A DNA stretch of 64,000 bases from Rubrivivax sp. (GTDB lineage: Bacteria; Pseudomonadota; Gammaproteobacteria; Burkholderiales; Burkholderiaceae_C): NCBI GenBank assembly GCA_027487905.1, contig JAIYCR010000020.1:62001-126000 (forward strand), written 5' to 3'. Position 1 is the first letter of the stretch. Each line of letters begins with the position of its first letter. A model generated the notes under the pieces. The model made no database searches. It was not told the origin of the DNA and was given only the letters and a program-made list of their open reading frames with translations. Of the stretch, positions 55,214 through 64,000 are shown piece by piece. A program made the translations under genes and the position numbers.

Positions 55214-56170
55214 TCAGTCGCCCACGGGGGCGAAGAGTTCGTCGAAGCCGACAGTGGCGGTACCGAACTTGCCCACCACCAGGCCGCCGGCACGGTTGGC
55301 CACCGGCATTGCCTGGCGCAGGTCCAACCCGCAGGCGAGCATCACGGCCATCGTCGCGATCACGGTGTCGCCGGCGCCGGTGACGTCGAACACCTCCCGG
55401 GCCTGCGCGGGCACGCTCGAGTGGCCCGCGGCGTCGAAGAGCGTCATGCCCTCCTCGCTGCGCGTGAGCAGCAGCCCCTGCAGCTGGTGGGTCTGGCGCA
55501 GGGCCTCGGCCTTGCGCTGCAGTTCGTCCTCGCGATGCCAGCTGCCGATGACCTGGGCCAGCTCGGCCCGGTTGGGGGTGATCACCGTGCTGCCGGCATA
55601 GCGGCTGTAGTCGCTGCCCTTGGGGTCGACCAGCACCGGCTTGCCCGCCGCCCGGGCCAGTTCGATCATCCGCGGGATGTGCTCCAGGCCCCCCTTGCCG
55701 TAGTCGGAGAAGAGCACCGCATCGTGCTCGGGCAGCACCCGCTCGTAGTCGCTGAGCATCGCCGCCAGCACCTCGTGGTCGGGCTGGTTCTCGAAGTCGA
55801 TGCGGATGAGCTGCTGGGCACGGCCGATCACCCGCAGCTTCACGATGGTGAAGAGCTTGGGGTCGCTTCCCAGCAGGGTGCGGATGCCTTCGCGCTCGAG
55901 CAGGGTGCGCAGGTGGCGTGCGGGCTCGTCCTCGCCCACCACCGTGAGCAGCGTGGCCTGTGCGCCCAGCGCCTTGACGTTCATCGCCACGTTGGCCGCG
56001 CCGCCCAGGCGTTCCTCCTCGCGGCTGACCTTGACCACTGGCACCGGCGCTTCGGGCGAGATGCGCTCGACGGCGCCGAACCAGTAGCGGTCGAGCATCG
56101 CATCGCCGACGATGAGCACGCGGGCGGCCGCCACGCGGTCTGGCTGCGGGGCAAAGGGGATCAGGGGCAC
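55214..56170 (-). CDS. rfaE1: D-glycero-beta-D-manno-heptose-7-phosphate kinase (RfaE1 domain)
   Basis: Ribokinase-family kinase of 318 residues for ADP-heptose synthesis. Features: [73 protein letters not shown] and the anion-hole/catalytic [15 protein letters not shown]. It contains only the kinase half; the nucleotidyltransferase half found in E. coli HldE is absent, so a separate RfaE2/HldC should exist. The start is GTG 56170, two bases after lapB and downstream of a strong GGAGGA within the lapB end. Confidence 0.94.
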   Translation of the reverse strand: MPLIPFAPQPDRVAAARVLIVGDAMLDRYWFGAVERISPEAPVPVVKVSREEERLGGAANVAMNVKALGAQATLLTVVGEDEPARHLRTLLEREGIRTLLGSDPKLFTIVKLRVIGRAQQLIRIDFENQPDHEVLAAMLSDYERVLPEHDAVLFSDYGKGGLEHIPRMIELARAAGKPVLVDPKGSDYSRYAGSTVITPNRAELAQVIGSWHREDELQRKAEALRQTHQLQGLLLTRSEEGMTLFDAAGHSSVPAQAREVFDVTGAGDTVIATMAVMLACGLDLRQAMPVANRAGGLVVGKFGTATVGFDELFAPVGD

Positions 56171-56172
56171 GA

Positions 56173-57342
56173 TCAGGTTTCCTCCATTCTGCGGGGCGGC
56201 AGGGTGTCCCAGCCCAGGCAACCCGGGCACTGCCAGAAGTGCTGCTGCGCCTCGAAGCCGCAGGCCGCACAGCGGTAGCGCCGCAGCGGCCGGCCGGCGC
56301 GGTCGATGGCATCGGCCAGGCCCTGGAGCGCCGCTGCGTCCAGGGGCGGCGGGGCGGTGGCGGCAGCACGCAGGCGCATCAGGGCCGCGCCGAGCGTGGG
56401 GTGCTCGCGCAGTTGCTGCTGCACCCGTTCGGCACGGCGCTGCGGGTCGGTGTCCAGGGCTTCCAGCGCGGCCAGCAGGTCCAGGCCCGGCTCACGCCTG
56501 AAGGCCTGCAGCAATCGCGCGAAGGCCTCTTCCGCCTGTCCCGCTTCGACCGCCTCGCGGGCGTAGTCGGTGGCCACCAGGCTGAAGGCCGACGGGTTCA
56601 GGGCCAGCAGTTCGTTCCAGGCGGTCAGCGCCTCTGGCGCCTCGCCGCGTCGGGCCGCCCGCTGCCCGACGGCCACCAGCGGGCGCGGCGCCTGCGGGGC
56701 CAGCCGGCGCGCCTCGGCAAGCGCCGCTTCGGCCGCAGCGGCATCGCCCCGGGCATCCGCCTCGATGGCCACTTCGCAGCGGTGATGGGCCCTGCGCACC
56801 GCGAAGGAGCCCAGCCCGATCTGCTCCAACCGGCGCGCCGTGTCGGTGGCTTCGGTCCACTGCCGCGAGCGTTCGTAAAGCGCCAGCAGGGCCAGTTGCG
56901 CGTCGGTGGTGAAGGCCGTTCCGTCCAGCGCCAGCCAGGCCTTCTCGGCCCGATCGAAGAGCCCGGCCTGCATGAAGTCCTCGGCCAGCGCGTGCTGCGC
57001 GCGGTCCCGTTCGGCGCGCGGGAGGTCGGCGCGCTGCAGCAGGTGCTCGTGCACCCGCACCGCCCGTTCGACTTCGCCCCGGCGGCGGAAGAGATTGCCC
57101 AGCGCGAAGTGCAGATCGGCGGTTTCCGGGTCTTTCTGGATGGCTTCGATGAAGGCGTCGATGGCCCTGTCGTGCTGCTCGTTGAGCAGCAGATTCAGCC
57201 CGCGCAGATAGGCCCGGGACGCGAAGGCCGGGTCGCGCCGCTGCTGGCGCAGGTCCAGCCGCGAGCCCAGCCAGCCCAGGGCGAAGCCGACCGCGAACGC
57301 GACCGGCACCCACACGAGCAGGCCCTGCAGTTCAGCGTCCAT
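56173..57342 (-). CDS. lapB: Lipopolysaccharide assembly protein LapB (TPR, rubredoxin-like)
   Basis: Regulator of LPS synthesis (LpxC turnover) with 389 residues. One N-terminal transmembrane helix (LLVWVPVAFAVGFALGWLGSRLDL) is followed by TPR repeats (FASRAYLRGLNLLLNEQHDRAIDAFIEAIQKDPETADLHFALGNLFRRRG in part) and a C-terminal rubredoxin-like zinc site (CAACGF, CPGCLGW). The ATG at 57342 gives the known start. Overlaps lapA by 11 bases. Confidence 0.95.
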   Translation of the reverse strand: MDAELQGLLVWVPVAFAVGFALGWLGSRLDLRQQRRDPAFASRAYLRGLNLLLNEQHDRAIDAFIEAIQKDPETADLHFALGNLFRRRGEVERAVRVHEHLLQRADLPRAERDRAQHALAEDFMQAGLFDRAEKAWLALDGTAFTTDAQLALLALYERSRQWTEATDTARRLEQIGLGSFAVRRAHHRCEVAIEADARGDAAAAEAALAEARRLAPQAPRPLVAVGQRAARRGEAPEALTAWNELLALNPSAFSLVATDYAREAVEAGQAEEAFARLLQAFRREPGLDLLAALEALDTDPQRRAERVQQQLREHPTLGAALMRLRAAATAPPPLDAAALQGLADAIDRAGRPLRRYRCAACGFEAQQHFWQCPGCLGWDTLPPRRMEET

Positions 57343-57748
57343 CGGGTGGCGGGCCGTCGGCAGCGCCCAGTCCCACGCTGTCCAGGGGGTCGGGTCCGTC
57401 CGCGCGCGCGCCGCGCCGGGCGACAGCGGCGCAGGGGCGCTCATTCGCGGGTGTGCGGGGAAGGGGGCCGGAGGCCAGCTTCGCCGAAGGCTGCGCCGGT
57501 CGCGTCGCATCGACCGGCGCCAGCTCCGGGCGGCGCGCGATGGCCATGCCGGGCCAGCGGCGGATGCCCACCGCCAGCAGGGCCAGCACCACGCCGGCAA
57601 CGAAGCTCACGAGGATGACGACGATCATCGGCGCCGACCAGCGCGTGCCGAACAGCCCGTTGACCACCACCTCCTGCTGGTTGTTCAGGGCCAGGCCGAA
57701 CAGCAGGAGAAAGAGGACGCCGCGCAGAACCCAGCCGACGAGCCGCAT
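57332..57748 (-). CDS. lapA: Lipopolysaccharide assembly protein A (DUF1049)
   Basis: Small membrane protein of 138 residues. Two transmembrane helices (LRGVLFLLLFGLALNNQ and IVVILVSFVAGVVLALLAVGI) with the ALNNQQEVVVNGLFG linker are characteristic of LapA/DUF1049. The C-terminal 70 residues are Ala/Pro/Arg-rich and unusual in length; part may reflect overlap with the lapB start. Sits between ihfB and lapB, as in many betaproteobacteria. Confidence 0.88.
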   Translation of the reverse strand: MRLVGWVLRGVLFLLLFGLALNNQQEVVVNGLFGTRWSAPMIVVILVSFVAGVVLALLAVGIRRWPGMAIARRPELAPVDATRPAQPSAKLASGPLPRTPANERPCAAVARRGARADGPDPLDSVGLGAADGPPPDGR

Positions 57749-57754
57749 GGCGCT

Positions 57755-58123
57755 TCAGCGGGGCGTGGCAGGCACGGAGGCAGCGGAGGCGATCGGCGCG
57801 GCCGCTGCCGACGACTCGGGGAGCTCGGCAGGCCCCACCGGCACGTTGCGGTCGACCGCTTCGCGCAGGGCCTTGCCGGGCTTGAAATGGGGAACGAGTT
57901 TTTCCGGGATGACCACCTGCTCGCCCGAGCGCGGGTTGCGCCCGACGCGCGGTGGCCTGCGGCTGACCGAAAAGCTGCCGAAGCCGCGGATCTCGATGCG
58001 GTGCGAACGGGCCAGCGCCTCGGACATGCCGTCGAGGATGGTCTTCACCGCGAACTCGGTGTCGCGTTGGGTGAGCTGGCCGAAGCGTTCAGCCAGCAGG
58101 GCCACGAGGTCGGAACGGGTCAA
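57755..58123 (-). CDS. ihfB: Integration host factor beta subunit
   Basis: DNA-bending protein of 122 residues that pairs with IHF-alpha. Core text is [37 protein letters not shown], then [24 protein letters not shown]-like with the DNA-contacting RNP loop, then [15 protein letters not shown]. The start is TTG at 58123 (decoded as Met), with AGGA 8 bases upstream; no ATG exists nearby. A Pro/Ala tail of about 28 residues extends beyond the usual 94-100. It follows rpsA, with a 12-bp hairpin between them. Confidence 0.95.
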   Translation of the reverse strand: MTRSDLVALLAERFGQLTQRDTEFAVKTILDGMSEALARSHRIEIRGFGSFSVSRRPPRVGRNPRSGEQVVIPEKLVPHFKPGKALREAVDRNVPVGPAELPESSAAAAPIASAASVPATPR

Positions 58124-58142
58124 GGCTGGAATCCTGGTGGAA

Positions 58143-58176
58143 CGGGCAGGGCCACCCGTGAGGATGGCCCTGCCCG
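58143..58176 (-). terminator. Strong hairpin between rpsA and ihfB
   Basis: Perfect 12-bp stem CGGGCAGGGCCA/TGGCCCTGCCCG with a 10-base loop, 18 bases after the rpsA stop. No T-run follows on the minus strand, so it may attenuate transcription into ihfB or protect the rpsA 3' end. Confidence 0.6.
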
Positions 58177-58193
58177 AAGGCCGAGACGCCCGA

Positions 58194-59918
58194 TCAGCTG
58201 TTGCCGCTGTTCTGGTTGTCCAGCTTGGCGCGCAGCAGCGCACCCAGGCTCGTCGTGCCGGCGGTCTCGCGCTCGTTCGACTGGGCCAGACGCTGCATGG
58301 CTTCCTGCTGGTCCACGCTGTCCTTGGCCTTGATGGACAGCTGGATGTTGCGGGTCTTGCGGTCGACGTTGACGATCAGCGCGCTGACCTCGTCGCCTTC
58401 CTTCAGCACGTTGCGGGCGTCCTCGACGCGGTCGCGGGAGATCTCGCTGGCGCGCAGGTAGCCGGTGACGTCCTCGGTCAGCTGGATCTCGGCGCCGCGC
58501 GGGTCGACGGTCTTGACCTTGCCCGACACCACGGCACCCCGGTCGTTGACCGAGGTGTAGCTGGTGAAGGGGTCGCTGTCGAGCTGCTTGATGCCCAGGC
58601 TGATGCGCTCGCGGTCGACGTCGACGGCCAGCACCAGCGCCTCGACTTCCTGGCCCTTCTTGTAGTTGCGCACCGCGGCTTCGCCGGGCTCGTTCCACGA
58701 CAGGTCGGACAGGTGCACCAGGCCGTCGATGCCGGCGGCCAGGCCGACGAACACGCCGAAATCGGTGATCGACTTGACCGGGCCCTTGACGCGGTCGCCG
58801 CGCTTGACCGTGCCCGCGAACTCCTCCCACGGGTTGGCCTTGCACTGCTTCATGCCCAGCGAGATGCGACGCTTGTCTTCGTCGATCTCCAGCACCATGA
58901 CCTCGACCTCTTCGCCCAGGCTGACGATCTTGGCCGGGGCGACGTTCTTGTTGGTCCAGTCCATCTCGGAGACGTGCACCAGGCCTTCGATGCCCGGCTC
59001 GATCTCGACGAAGGCGCCGTAGTCGGCGATGTTGGTGACCTTGCCGAACAGGCGCGTGGAGTTCGGGTAGCGGCGCGACACGCCGTGCCACGGGTCGTCG
59101 CCCAGCTGCTTCAGGCCCAGCGAGACGCGGTTCTTCTCGGCGTCGAACTTGAGCACCTTGGCGGTGAGCTCCTGGCCCACGGTGACGACTTCGCTCGGAT
59201 GGCGCACGCGGCGCCAGGCCATGTCGGTGATGTGCAGCAGGCCGTCGATGCCGCCGAGGTCGACGAAGGCACCGTACTCGGTGATGTTCTTGACCACGCC
59301 GTTGACGATCGCGCCTTCGGACAGCGTCTCCAGCAGCTTGGCGCGTTCCTCGCCCATCGAAGCCTCGACCACCGCGCGACGCGACAACACCACGTTGTTG
59401 CGCTTGCGGTCGAGCTTGATGACCTTGAACTCCATCGTCTTGCCCTCGAAGGGCGACATGTCCTTCACCGGCCGGGTGTCCAGCAGCGAGCCGGGCAGGA
59501 AGGCACGGATGCCGTTGACCAGGACGGTCAGGCCGCCCTTGACCTTGCCGCTGACGGTGCCGGTGACGAAGTCGCCGCTGTCCAGCGAGGTCTCGAGCGC
59601 GAGCCAGGAGGCCAGGCGCTTGGCCTTGTCACGCGACAGGATGGTGTCGCCGTAGCCGTTCTCCAGCGCGTCGATGGCCACCGAGACGAAGTCGCCGACC
59701 TGGACTTCGATCTCGCCCTGGTCGTTCTTGAACTCGTCGAGCGGGATGTAGGCCTCGGACTTGAGACCGGCATTGACCACCACGAAGTTGTAGTCGACGC
59801 GGACGACTTCCGCGCTGATGACCTCGCCGCTGCGCATCTCGGAGCGCTGCAGCGATTCTTCGAAGAGGGCGGCAAAGGATTCGCCGCCCATGCTGGTGGC
59901 GGTTTGGGGTTGGGACAT
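58194..59918 (-). CDS. rpsA: 30S ribosomal protein S1
   Basis: mRNA-binding ribosomal protein of 574 residues made of six S1 (OB-fold) repeats: two N-terminal ([51 protein letters not shown]), then four RNA-binding repeats ([56 protein letters not shown]). The ATG has no clear Shine-Dalgarno, as is common for rpsA leaders. The gene lies between the aroA-cmk fusion and ihfB. Confidence 0.97.
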   Translation of the reverse strand: MSQPQTATSMGGESFAALFEESLQRSEMRSGEVISAEVVRVDYNFVVVNAGLKSEAYIPLDEFKNDQGEIEVQVGDFVSVAIDALENGYGDTILSRDKAKRLASWLALETSLDSGDFVTGTVSGKVKGGLTVLVNGIRAFLPGSLLDTRPVKDMSPFEGKTMEFKVIKLDRKRNNVVLSRRAVVEASMGEERAKLLETLSEGAIVNGVVKNITEYGAFVDLGGIDGLLHITDMAWRRVRHPSEVVTVGQELTAKVLKFDAEKNRVSLGLKQLGDDPWHGVSRRYPNSTRLFGKVTNIADYGAFVEIEPGIEGLVHVSEMDWTNKNVAPAKIVSLGEEVEVMVLEIDEDKRRISLGMKQCKANPWEEFAGTVKRGDRVKGPVKSITDFGVFVGLAAGIDGLVHLSDLSWNEPGEAAVRNYKKGQEVEALVLAVDVDRERISLGIKQLDSDPFTSYTSVNDRGAVVSGKVKTVDPRGAEIQLTEDVTGYLRASEISRDRVEDARNVLKEGDEVSALIVNVDRKTRNIQLSIKAKDSVDQQEAMQRLAQSNERETAGTTSLGALLRAKLDNQNSGNS

Positions 59919-60000
59919 GGGTTGGAGGTTCCGGTGCGGCTCGCGCCGCGGCTGGGTTGTGATCCGGGGCCCCGGTGTGCGCGGAGGAATCGCACGGCGG

Positions 60001-60025
60001 GAGGGCCACGGGCCTGTTGGCCCTC
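60001..60025 (-). terminator. Hairpin downstream of the aroA-cmk gene
   Basis: Perfect 8-bp stem GAGGGCCA/TGGCCCTC with a 9-base loop, 10 bases after the stop of the fusion gene on the minus strand. Lacks a T-run; partial terminator or rpsA leader element. Confidence 0.5.
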
Positions 60026-60035
60026 GACCGATGGC

Positions 60036-62054
60036 TCAGCCGAGGGGGTTTCGCTCGTGCCACCACGACAGCACGCGCTGGATCGATTCCTCGATCGAGA
60101 GCGTGGAGTTGTCGAGCAGCAGGGCGTCTTCCGCAGCTTCCAGGGGCGAGGCGCTGCGGGAACGGTCCCGGTCGTCGCGCGCCTGCAAGTCTGCGAGGAG
60201 GGCGTCGAGTTTAGCTGGAATTCCGTTCGAAATCAGTTGCTTATGCCGTCTTTCGGCACGCGTGGCGACGCTGGCCGTCAGGAAGATCTTTAAGCCCGCA
60301 TCGGGAAACACCACGGTGCCCATGTCGCGGCCGTCGCAGACCAGGCCCGGCGGGCGGCGGCTGTCGAGCTGGCGCTGCAGCAGCACACGCCGGACCTCGG
60401 GCCATGCCGACACCTGCGAGGCCCGAACGCCGACGGTCTCGGCCCGCAGGGCCTCGGCCACCGGCTGGCCGTCCAGCACCGGCTCGCCCTGGCTGAAGCG
60501 GATGTCCAGCCCCTGGGCCAGCCGGCTCAGCGCGGCTTCGTCATCGGCCGCCACGCCGCTGCGCAGCGAGGCGAGCGCCACGCAGCGGTAGAGCGCGCCG
60601 GAATCCAGGTGGTGAAAGCCCAGGCGCGCGGCCACCGCCGCGGCCAGCGTGCCCTTGCCCGAGGCGGACGGGCCGTCCACGGTGATGACGGGCACCCAAT
60701 CGGCGCGGGTGCCGGCGCACCCGAGGAAGGCTTCGAAATAGTCGGGGAAGGTCTTGCCCACGCAGCGCGGGTCGAGGATGCGCACGGGCACCGGCTGCGC
60801 GGTGACCAGCGGGTTGTAGGCCGCCAGCGAGAAGCACATCGCGATGCGGTGGTCGTCATAGGTGCGGATGGCCGCAGCCCGCCAGGCCGGGTGGGGCTCG
60901 ATGCGGATGCGGTCCGGCCCCGTCTGCACGCGGGCGCCCAGGCGCTCGAGCTCGGCCGCCATCGCGGCGATGCGGTCGGTCTCCTTGACCCGCCAGCTGG
61001 CGATGCCCGTCAAGGTGGTCGGCGTGTCGGCATACAGCGCCATCACCGCCAGCGTCATCGCCGCGTCGGGGATGTCGATGCAGTCGTGCTCGATGCCGGC
61101 CAGCGGCCAGCGCCCCCGGCGTGCCTCGATGCGGCCCGGCAGCAGCTTCAGGTCGGCGCCCATGGCGCGGGCGGCATCGACGAAGCGCAGGTCGCCCTGG
61201 ATGGAGCCTTCGCCCACGCCCTCGATGACCAGCGCTTCCGTCGTCGCGGCCATCGCACCCAGCGCGATGAAGTAGGAGGCCGAGGACGCGTCGCCCTCGA
61301 CCCGGAATTCGCCCGGCGAGCGATAACGGCTGCCCTGCGGCACGGTGAAGGCCCGCCAGCCGTCGCGCTGCACGGCCACACCGAAGCGCTCGAGCAGCGC
61401 CAGCGTGATCTCCACATAGGGGCGCGAGATCAGCTCGCCCTGCACCTCCACCCGCGCCGGTCCATCCTCGGTGAGCAGGGGCAGGGCCAGCAGCAAGGCG
61501 GTGAGGAACTGGCTCGACACGTCGCCGCGCACCCGCAGGGGCGCCTCGGGCGCGCGACGCGGGCCGGCGGTGCCGCGGATGGCCAGCGGCGGGTAGCCGC
61601 CCTGCCCGGTGCAGGCCACCGAACACCCGAGTGGCAGCAGGGCTTCGACGAGGTCGCCGATCGGGCGCTCGTGCATCCGCGGCACGCCCCGCAGCGTGTA
61701 CTCAGCCCCCGGCACGCCCAGGCTGCGCACGGCCAGCGCAGCGGCCAGCGGGCGCATCGCGGTGCCGGCGTTGCCGAGGAAGAGGTCGGCCGTAGGCCGC
61801 GCTGGCTGGTCGCCGAGACCCACCACCTCCACCGTCGTCGGCCCGATGCGCTCGACGACGCAGCCCAGCTGCTGGAGCGCGTCGATCATCACCCGCGTGT
61901 CGTCGGAATCGAGGAGGTCCAGCAGCCGCGTGCGCCCCTCGCTCAGGCCGGCCAGCAGCAAGGCGCGGTTGGAAATGCTCTTCGAGCCGGGCAGGCGGAC
62001 CCGCCCGGCGGCTTGCAGCAGCGGCGGCAGGTCGAGAAAAGGAATGTCGTGCAT
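60036..62054 (-). CDS. aroA: Bifunctional EPSP synthase / cytidylate kinase (AroA-Cmk fusion)
   Basis: Single 672-residue frame. Residues 1 to about 440 are 3-phosphoshikimate 1-carboxyvinyltransferase ([83 protein letters not shown]). Residues about 450-672 are CMP kinase ([65 protein letters not shown]). No stop or frame change lies between. The fusion links the shikimate pathway to pyrimidine nucleotide supply; it is known in some betaproteobacteria. Sits between tyrA and rpsA. Confidence 0.95.
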   Translation of the reverse strand: MHDIPFLDLPPLLQAAGRVRLPGSKSISNRALLLAGLSEGRTRLLDLLDSDDTRVMIDALQQLGCVVERIGPTTVEVVGLGDQPARPTADLFLGNAGTAMRPLAAALAVRSLGVPGAEYTLRGVPRMHERPIGDLVEALLPLGCSVACTGQGGYPPLAIRGTAGPRRAPEAPLRVRGDVSSQFLTALLLALPLLTEDGPARVEVQGELISRPYVEITLALLERFGVAVQRDGWRAFTVPQGSRYRSPGEFRVEGDASSASYFIALGAMAATTEALVIEGVGEGSIQGDLRFVDAARAMGADLKLLPGRIEARRGRWPLAGIEHDCIDIPDAAMTLAVMALYADTPTTLTGIASWRVKETDRIAAMAAELERLGARVQTGPDRIRIEPHPAWRAAAIRTYDDHRIAMCFSLAAYNPLVTAQPVPVRILDPRCVGKTFPDYFEAFLGCAGTRADWVPVITVDGPSASGKGTLAAAVAARLGFHHLDSGALYRCVALASLRSGVAADDEAALSRLAQGLDIRFSQGEPVLDGQPVAEALRAETVGVRASQVSAWPEVRRVLLQRQLDSRRPPGLVCDGRDMGTVVFPDAGLKIFLTASVATRAERRHKQLISNGIPAKLDALLADLQARDDRDRSRSASPLEAAEDALLLDNSTLSIEESIQRVLSWWHERNPLG

Positions 62055-62073
62055 GAAGGGGAGGAAGGGTCGC

Positions 62074-62961
62074 TCAGCGCGCCGGTGGCTTGCCCTGCGA
62101 CATCTGCCAGCCGCTGCGCGCCTCCGATGCCAGGCGGATGAGCTGTTCGAGCGCGGCCGCCTCGCCGCTGCGGATCACGGCGTCGAAGCCGTCCAGCGAG
62201 GCCCGCAGGCGGTCCAGCTGGCGCAGCACCTCCTCGCGGTTGGAACTGAGGATGTCGCGCCAGACCGCCGGGTCGCTGGCGGCGATGCGGGTGAAGTCGC
62301 GGAAGCCCGGTCCGGCCAGCGAGAGGAACTCGTGCCCGGCCGGCTGCTGGGCCACCGCGTTGAAATAGGCGAAGGCGAGCAGGTGGGGGAGATGGCTCAC
62401 CGCTGCGAAGGCGGCGTCGTGGTTCTCCGGCGTCATGCACAGCACCTGCGAGCCGATGGCCGTCCACACCTCGGTGGCGCGGCGAACGAGGTCCGGCGAG
62501 GTCTGCTGCATCGGCGTGAGGATGACCTTGCGCCCGGCATACAGCCCGGCGTCGGCATGCTCGACGCCGGCCGATTCCTTGCCGGCGATCGGGTGGGCCG
62601 GCACGAAGGAGGACACCCGCTCGCGCAGCACCCGCCTAGCCGCATCGACCACGTCGCGCTTGGTGGAACCCACGTCCATCAGCAGCACCGAAGGTTCCAC
62701 CAGGTGACGGATCGCCTTGAAGGTGGCCTCGCTGGCGGCCACCGGCACGGCGATCAGCACGATGTCCGAACCGGACACGGCCAGCAGGGCCGACTCCGCC
62801 GCGATGTCGATGACGCCCAGGCGACGCGCGCGCTCGGTGGTCGACGGCGACTTGCTGTAGCCGACCACCCGCCGGACGAGCCCTGCCTGGCGCAAGGCCA
62901 GGGCGAAGGACCCGCCCATCAGGCCGCAGCCGATGACGCCAAGCTGGGTGAAGGGGGCCAT
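62074..62961 (-). CDS. tyrA: Prephenate dehydrogenase
   Basis: NAD(P)-dependent enzyme of tyrosine synthesis, 295 residues. The N-terminal dinucleotide-binding [20 protein letters not shown], then [47 protein letters not shown] (with catalytic His) and [11 protein letters not shown] are typical. It lacks a fused chorismate mutase. Twelve bases after pheA and 19 before the aroA-cmk fusion. Confidence 0.95.
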   Translation of the reverse strand: MAPFTQLGVIGCGLMGGSFALALRQAGLVRRVVGYSKSPSTTERARRLGVIDIAAESALLAVSGSDIVLIAVPVAASEATFKAIRHLVEPSVLLMDVGSTKRDVVDAARRVLRERVSSFVPAHPIAGKESAGVEHADAGLYAGRKVILTPMQQTSPDLVRRATEVWTAIGSQVLCMTPENHDAAFAAVSHLPHLLAFAYFNAVAQQPAGHEFLSLAGPGFRDFTRIAASDPAVWRDILSSNREEVLRQLDRLRASLDGFDAVIRSGEAAALEQLIRLASEARSGWQMSQGKPPAR

Positions 62962-62973
62962 CGTGCCGGCCCC

Positions 62974-64000
62974 TCAGTGCGGGTCGAGGGGGTAGGTCCC
63001 CAGGAGCTTGAAGAAGGCGCAGACCTCCCGCAACTCCGACAGCGCCCGCGACACGGCGGGTTCGTCCGGGTGGCCCTGCAGATCCATGTAGAAGTAGTAC
63101 TCCCACTGGCCGGAGCGCGCCGGGCGCGACTCGAATCGCGTGAGCGACACGCCATGCTGCTTCAGGGGCACCAGCATGTCGTGCACCGCGCCGGGCCGAT
63201 TGGCCACCGACACCACCAGGCTCGTGCAGTCGTGTCCGCTGGCCCGCGGGCTCGGGTGGCGCTGCGGATCGGTGACGATGGCGAAGCGGGTGCGGTTGTG
63301 TGCGTCGTCCTGGATCGAGGGCTCGACGACGTGCAGGCCGTATTCGCCGGCCGCCCGTTCGCTGGCCACCGCAGCCAGGCGAGGGTCCAGCGAGGCGAGC
63401 CGCGCGCCTTCGGCATTGCTGGCCACCGGCCGGCGCTCCACCGCGCTCAGGTGCTCGGACAACCAGCCGTGGCACTGGGCCAGTGCCTGGGGATGGGCAA
63501 CGACGGCCTCGATGCCCGCGCGGTCGCTGCGCGCGCGCAGCAGGTTGTGCCGCACCTGGAGGCTGGTCTCGCCGATGATGATCAGCGGCGTGGTCAGGAA
63601 GAGGTCGAGCGAACGGGCCACCACGCCCTCGGTGGAGTTCTCCACCGGCACCACGCCGAAATCCGCGGCGCCGGCGGCGGTGCTGCGGAACACCTCGTCG
63701 ATGCTGGCGCAGGGCCTGCGCTCGATGGACGAGCCGAAGTAGCCCAGTGCCGCGCCTTCGCTGAAGGTGCCGGCAGGGCCCAGGTAGGCCACGCGGCTGG
63801 CCGACTCCAGCGAGCGGCAGGCCGACATGATCTCCCGCCAGATGGGCGCGATGCTGTCGCTGCGCAGCGGCCCGCCGTTCGCGCCCTTCAGGTTGGCGAT
63901 GACCTGCGCCTCGCGCTCGGGGCGGAAGACGACGCTGCCCTCGCGCTTCTTGATCTCCCCCACCTCGAGGGCCAGCGCTGCCCGGCGGTTGAGCAGCCCG
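62974..64000 (-). CDS. pheA: Chorismate mutase / prephenate dehydratase (5' end beyond window)
   Basis: P-protein of phenylalanine synthesis, running off the right edge. The visible N-terminal part ends the AroQ chorismate mutase domain (LLNRRAALALEVGEIKKREG, FRPEREAQV). The prephenate dehydratase domain follows (VAYLGPAGTFSEGAALGYFG, VPVENSTEGVV), then the ACT regulatory domain (LVVSVANRPGAVHDMLVPLKQHGVSLTRFESRP). The GTG at 63963 is not the start: codons continue to the last base in mutase sequence. Complete at the 3' end (stop at 62974-62976). Confidence 0.95.
   Translation of the reverse strand, partial: GLLNRRAALALEVGEIKKREGSVVFRPEREAQVIANLKGANGGPLRSDSIAPIWREIMSACRSLESASRVAYLGPAGTFSEGAALGYFGSSIERRPCASIDEVFRSTAAGAADFGVVPVENSTEGVVARSLDLFLTTPLIIIGETSLQVRHNLLRARSDRAGIEAVVAHPQALAQCHGWLSEHLSAVERRPVASNAEGARLASLDPRLAAVASERAAGEYGLHVVEPSIQDDAHNRTRFAIVTDPQRHPSPRASGHDCTSLVVSVANRPGAVHDMLVPLKQHGVSLTRFESRPARSGQWEYYFYMDLQGHPDEPAVSRALSELREVCAFFKLLGTYPLDPH

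Overview
The window is 64 kb of very GC-rich, densely coding chromosome with short gaps and many 4-bp start/stop overlaps. Gene content and order (rpsP-rimM-trmD-rplS; pheA-tyrA-aroA/cmk-rpsA-ihfB-lapA-lapB-rfaE1-rfaD; rpsT next to murJ; a DUF3579 gene; a c4-like dihaem cytochrome) fit a betaproteobacterium of the Burkholderiales, probably near the Rubrivivax/Leptothrix/Ideonella group. That placement is inferred from gene content, not from a search. I saw no rRNA, tRNA, insertion sequence, prophage or CRISPR array. About fifty genes can be supported; most are housekeeping.

Layout. (1) 1-5.1 kb, minus strand: a vitamin B12 uptake operon, btuB-btuF-btuC-btuD, behind a recognisable cobalamin riboswitch at about 4925-5125. 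(2) 5.2-16.7 kb, minus strand: a co-directional run of MoxR-type AAA ATPase, GNAT acetyltransferase, S9 prolyl-oligopeptidase-like enzyme, CoxE-like VWA protein, then tamA and tamB. (3) 16.7-20.05 kb, plus strand: dihaem cytochrome c with a strong terminator, a DUF3391/HD-GYP cyclic-di-GMP phosphodiesterase, a small HMA metallochaperone, and a peptide-binding protein that has lost its middle. (4) 20.06-25.3 kb, minus strand: kynB-kynU-kynA (tryptophan to anthranilate) and argD-argF (arginine). (5) 25.5-34.98 kb: DUF3579, rpsT, murJ, a SirB1-like protein, a PerM-family permease, hda, a HAD phosphatase, pcnB, folK, a DUF486 membrane protein and a deoxynucleoside kinase with an apparent non-AUG start. 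(6) 35-40.1 kb: TM2 and GNAT genes on the minus strand, then rpsP-rimM-trmD-rplS followed by a NUDIX CoA pyrophosphatase and a CobD/CbiB-family membrane protein. (7) 40.2-53.6 kb: rsgA, a pterin dehydratase and an M48 protease on the minus strand; orn and a DEAD-box helicase with a long structured leader on the plus strand; then a transglutaminase, FKBP, gluQ, LysR/pirin and dnaE. (8) 53.6-64 kb, minus strand: comEA-like, rfaD, rfaE1, lapB, lapA, ihfB, rpsA, an aroA-cmk fusion, tyrA and pheA, which runs off the right edge.

How the parts work together. B12 import is feedback-controlled at the RNA level. The TamA/TamB envelope module is translationally coupled to a cytoplasmic MoxR/VWA pair. 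The kyn genes form a compact catabolic operon. The right end joins aromatic amino-acid synthesis, CMP kinase, ribosomal protein S1, IHF and LPS-core heptose and assembly control in one transcriptional direction.

I found no clearly new multi-gene system. The best leads are the MoxR-GNAT-S9-VWA-TamA-TamB run, the structured leader of the DEAD-box helicase gene, the cleanly in-frame internally deleted peptide-binding protein, and the CTG start of the deoxynucleoside kinase.
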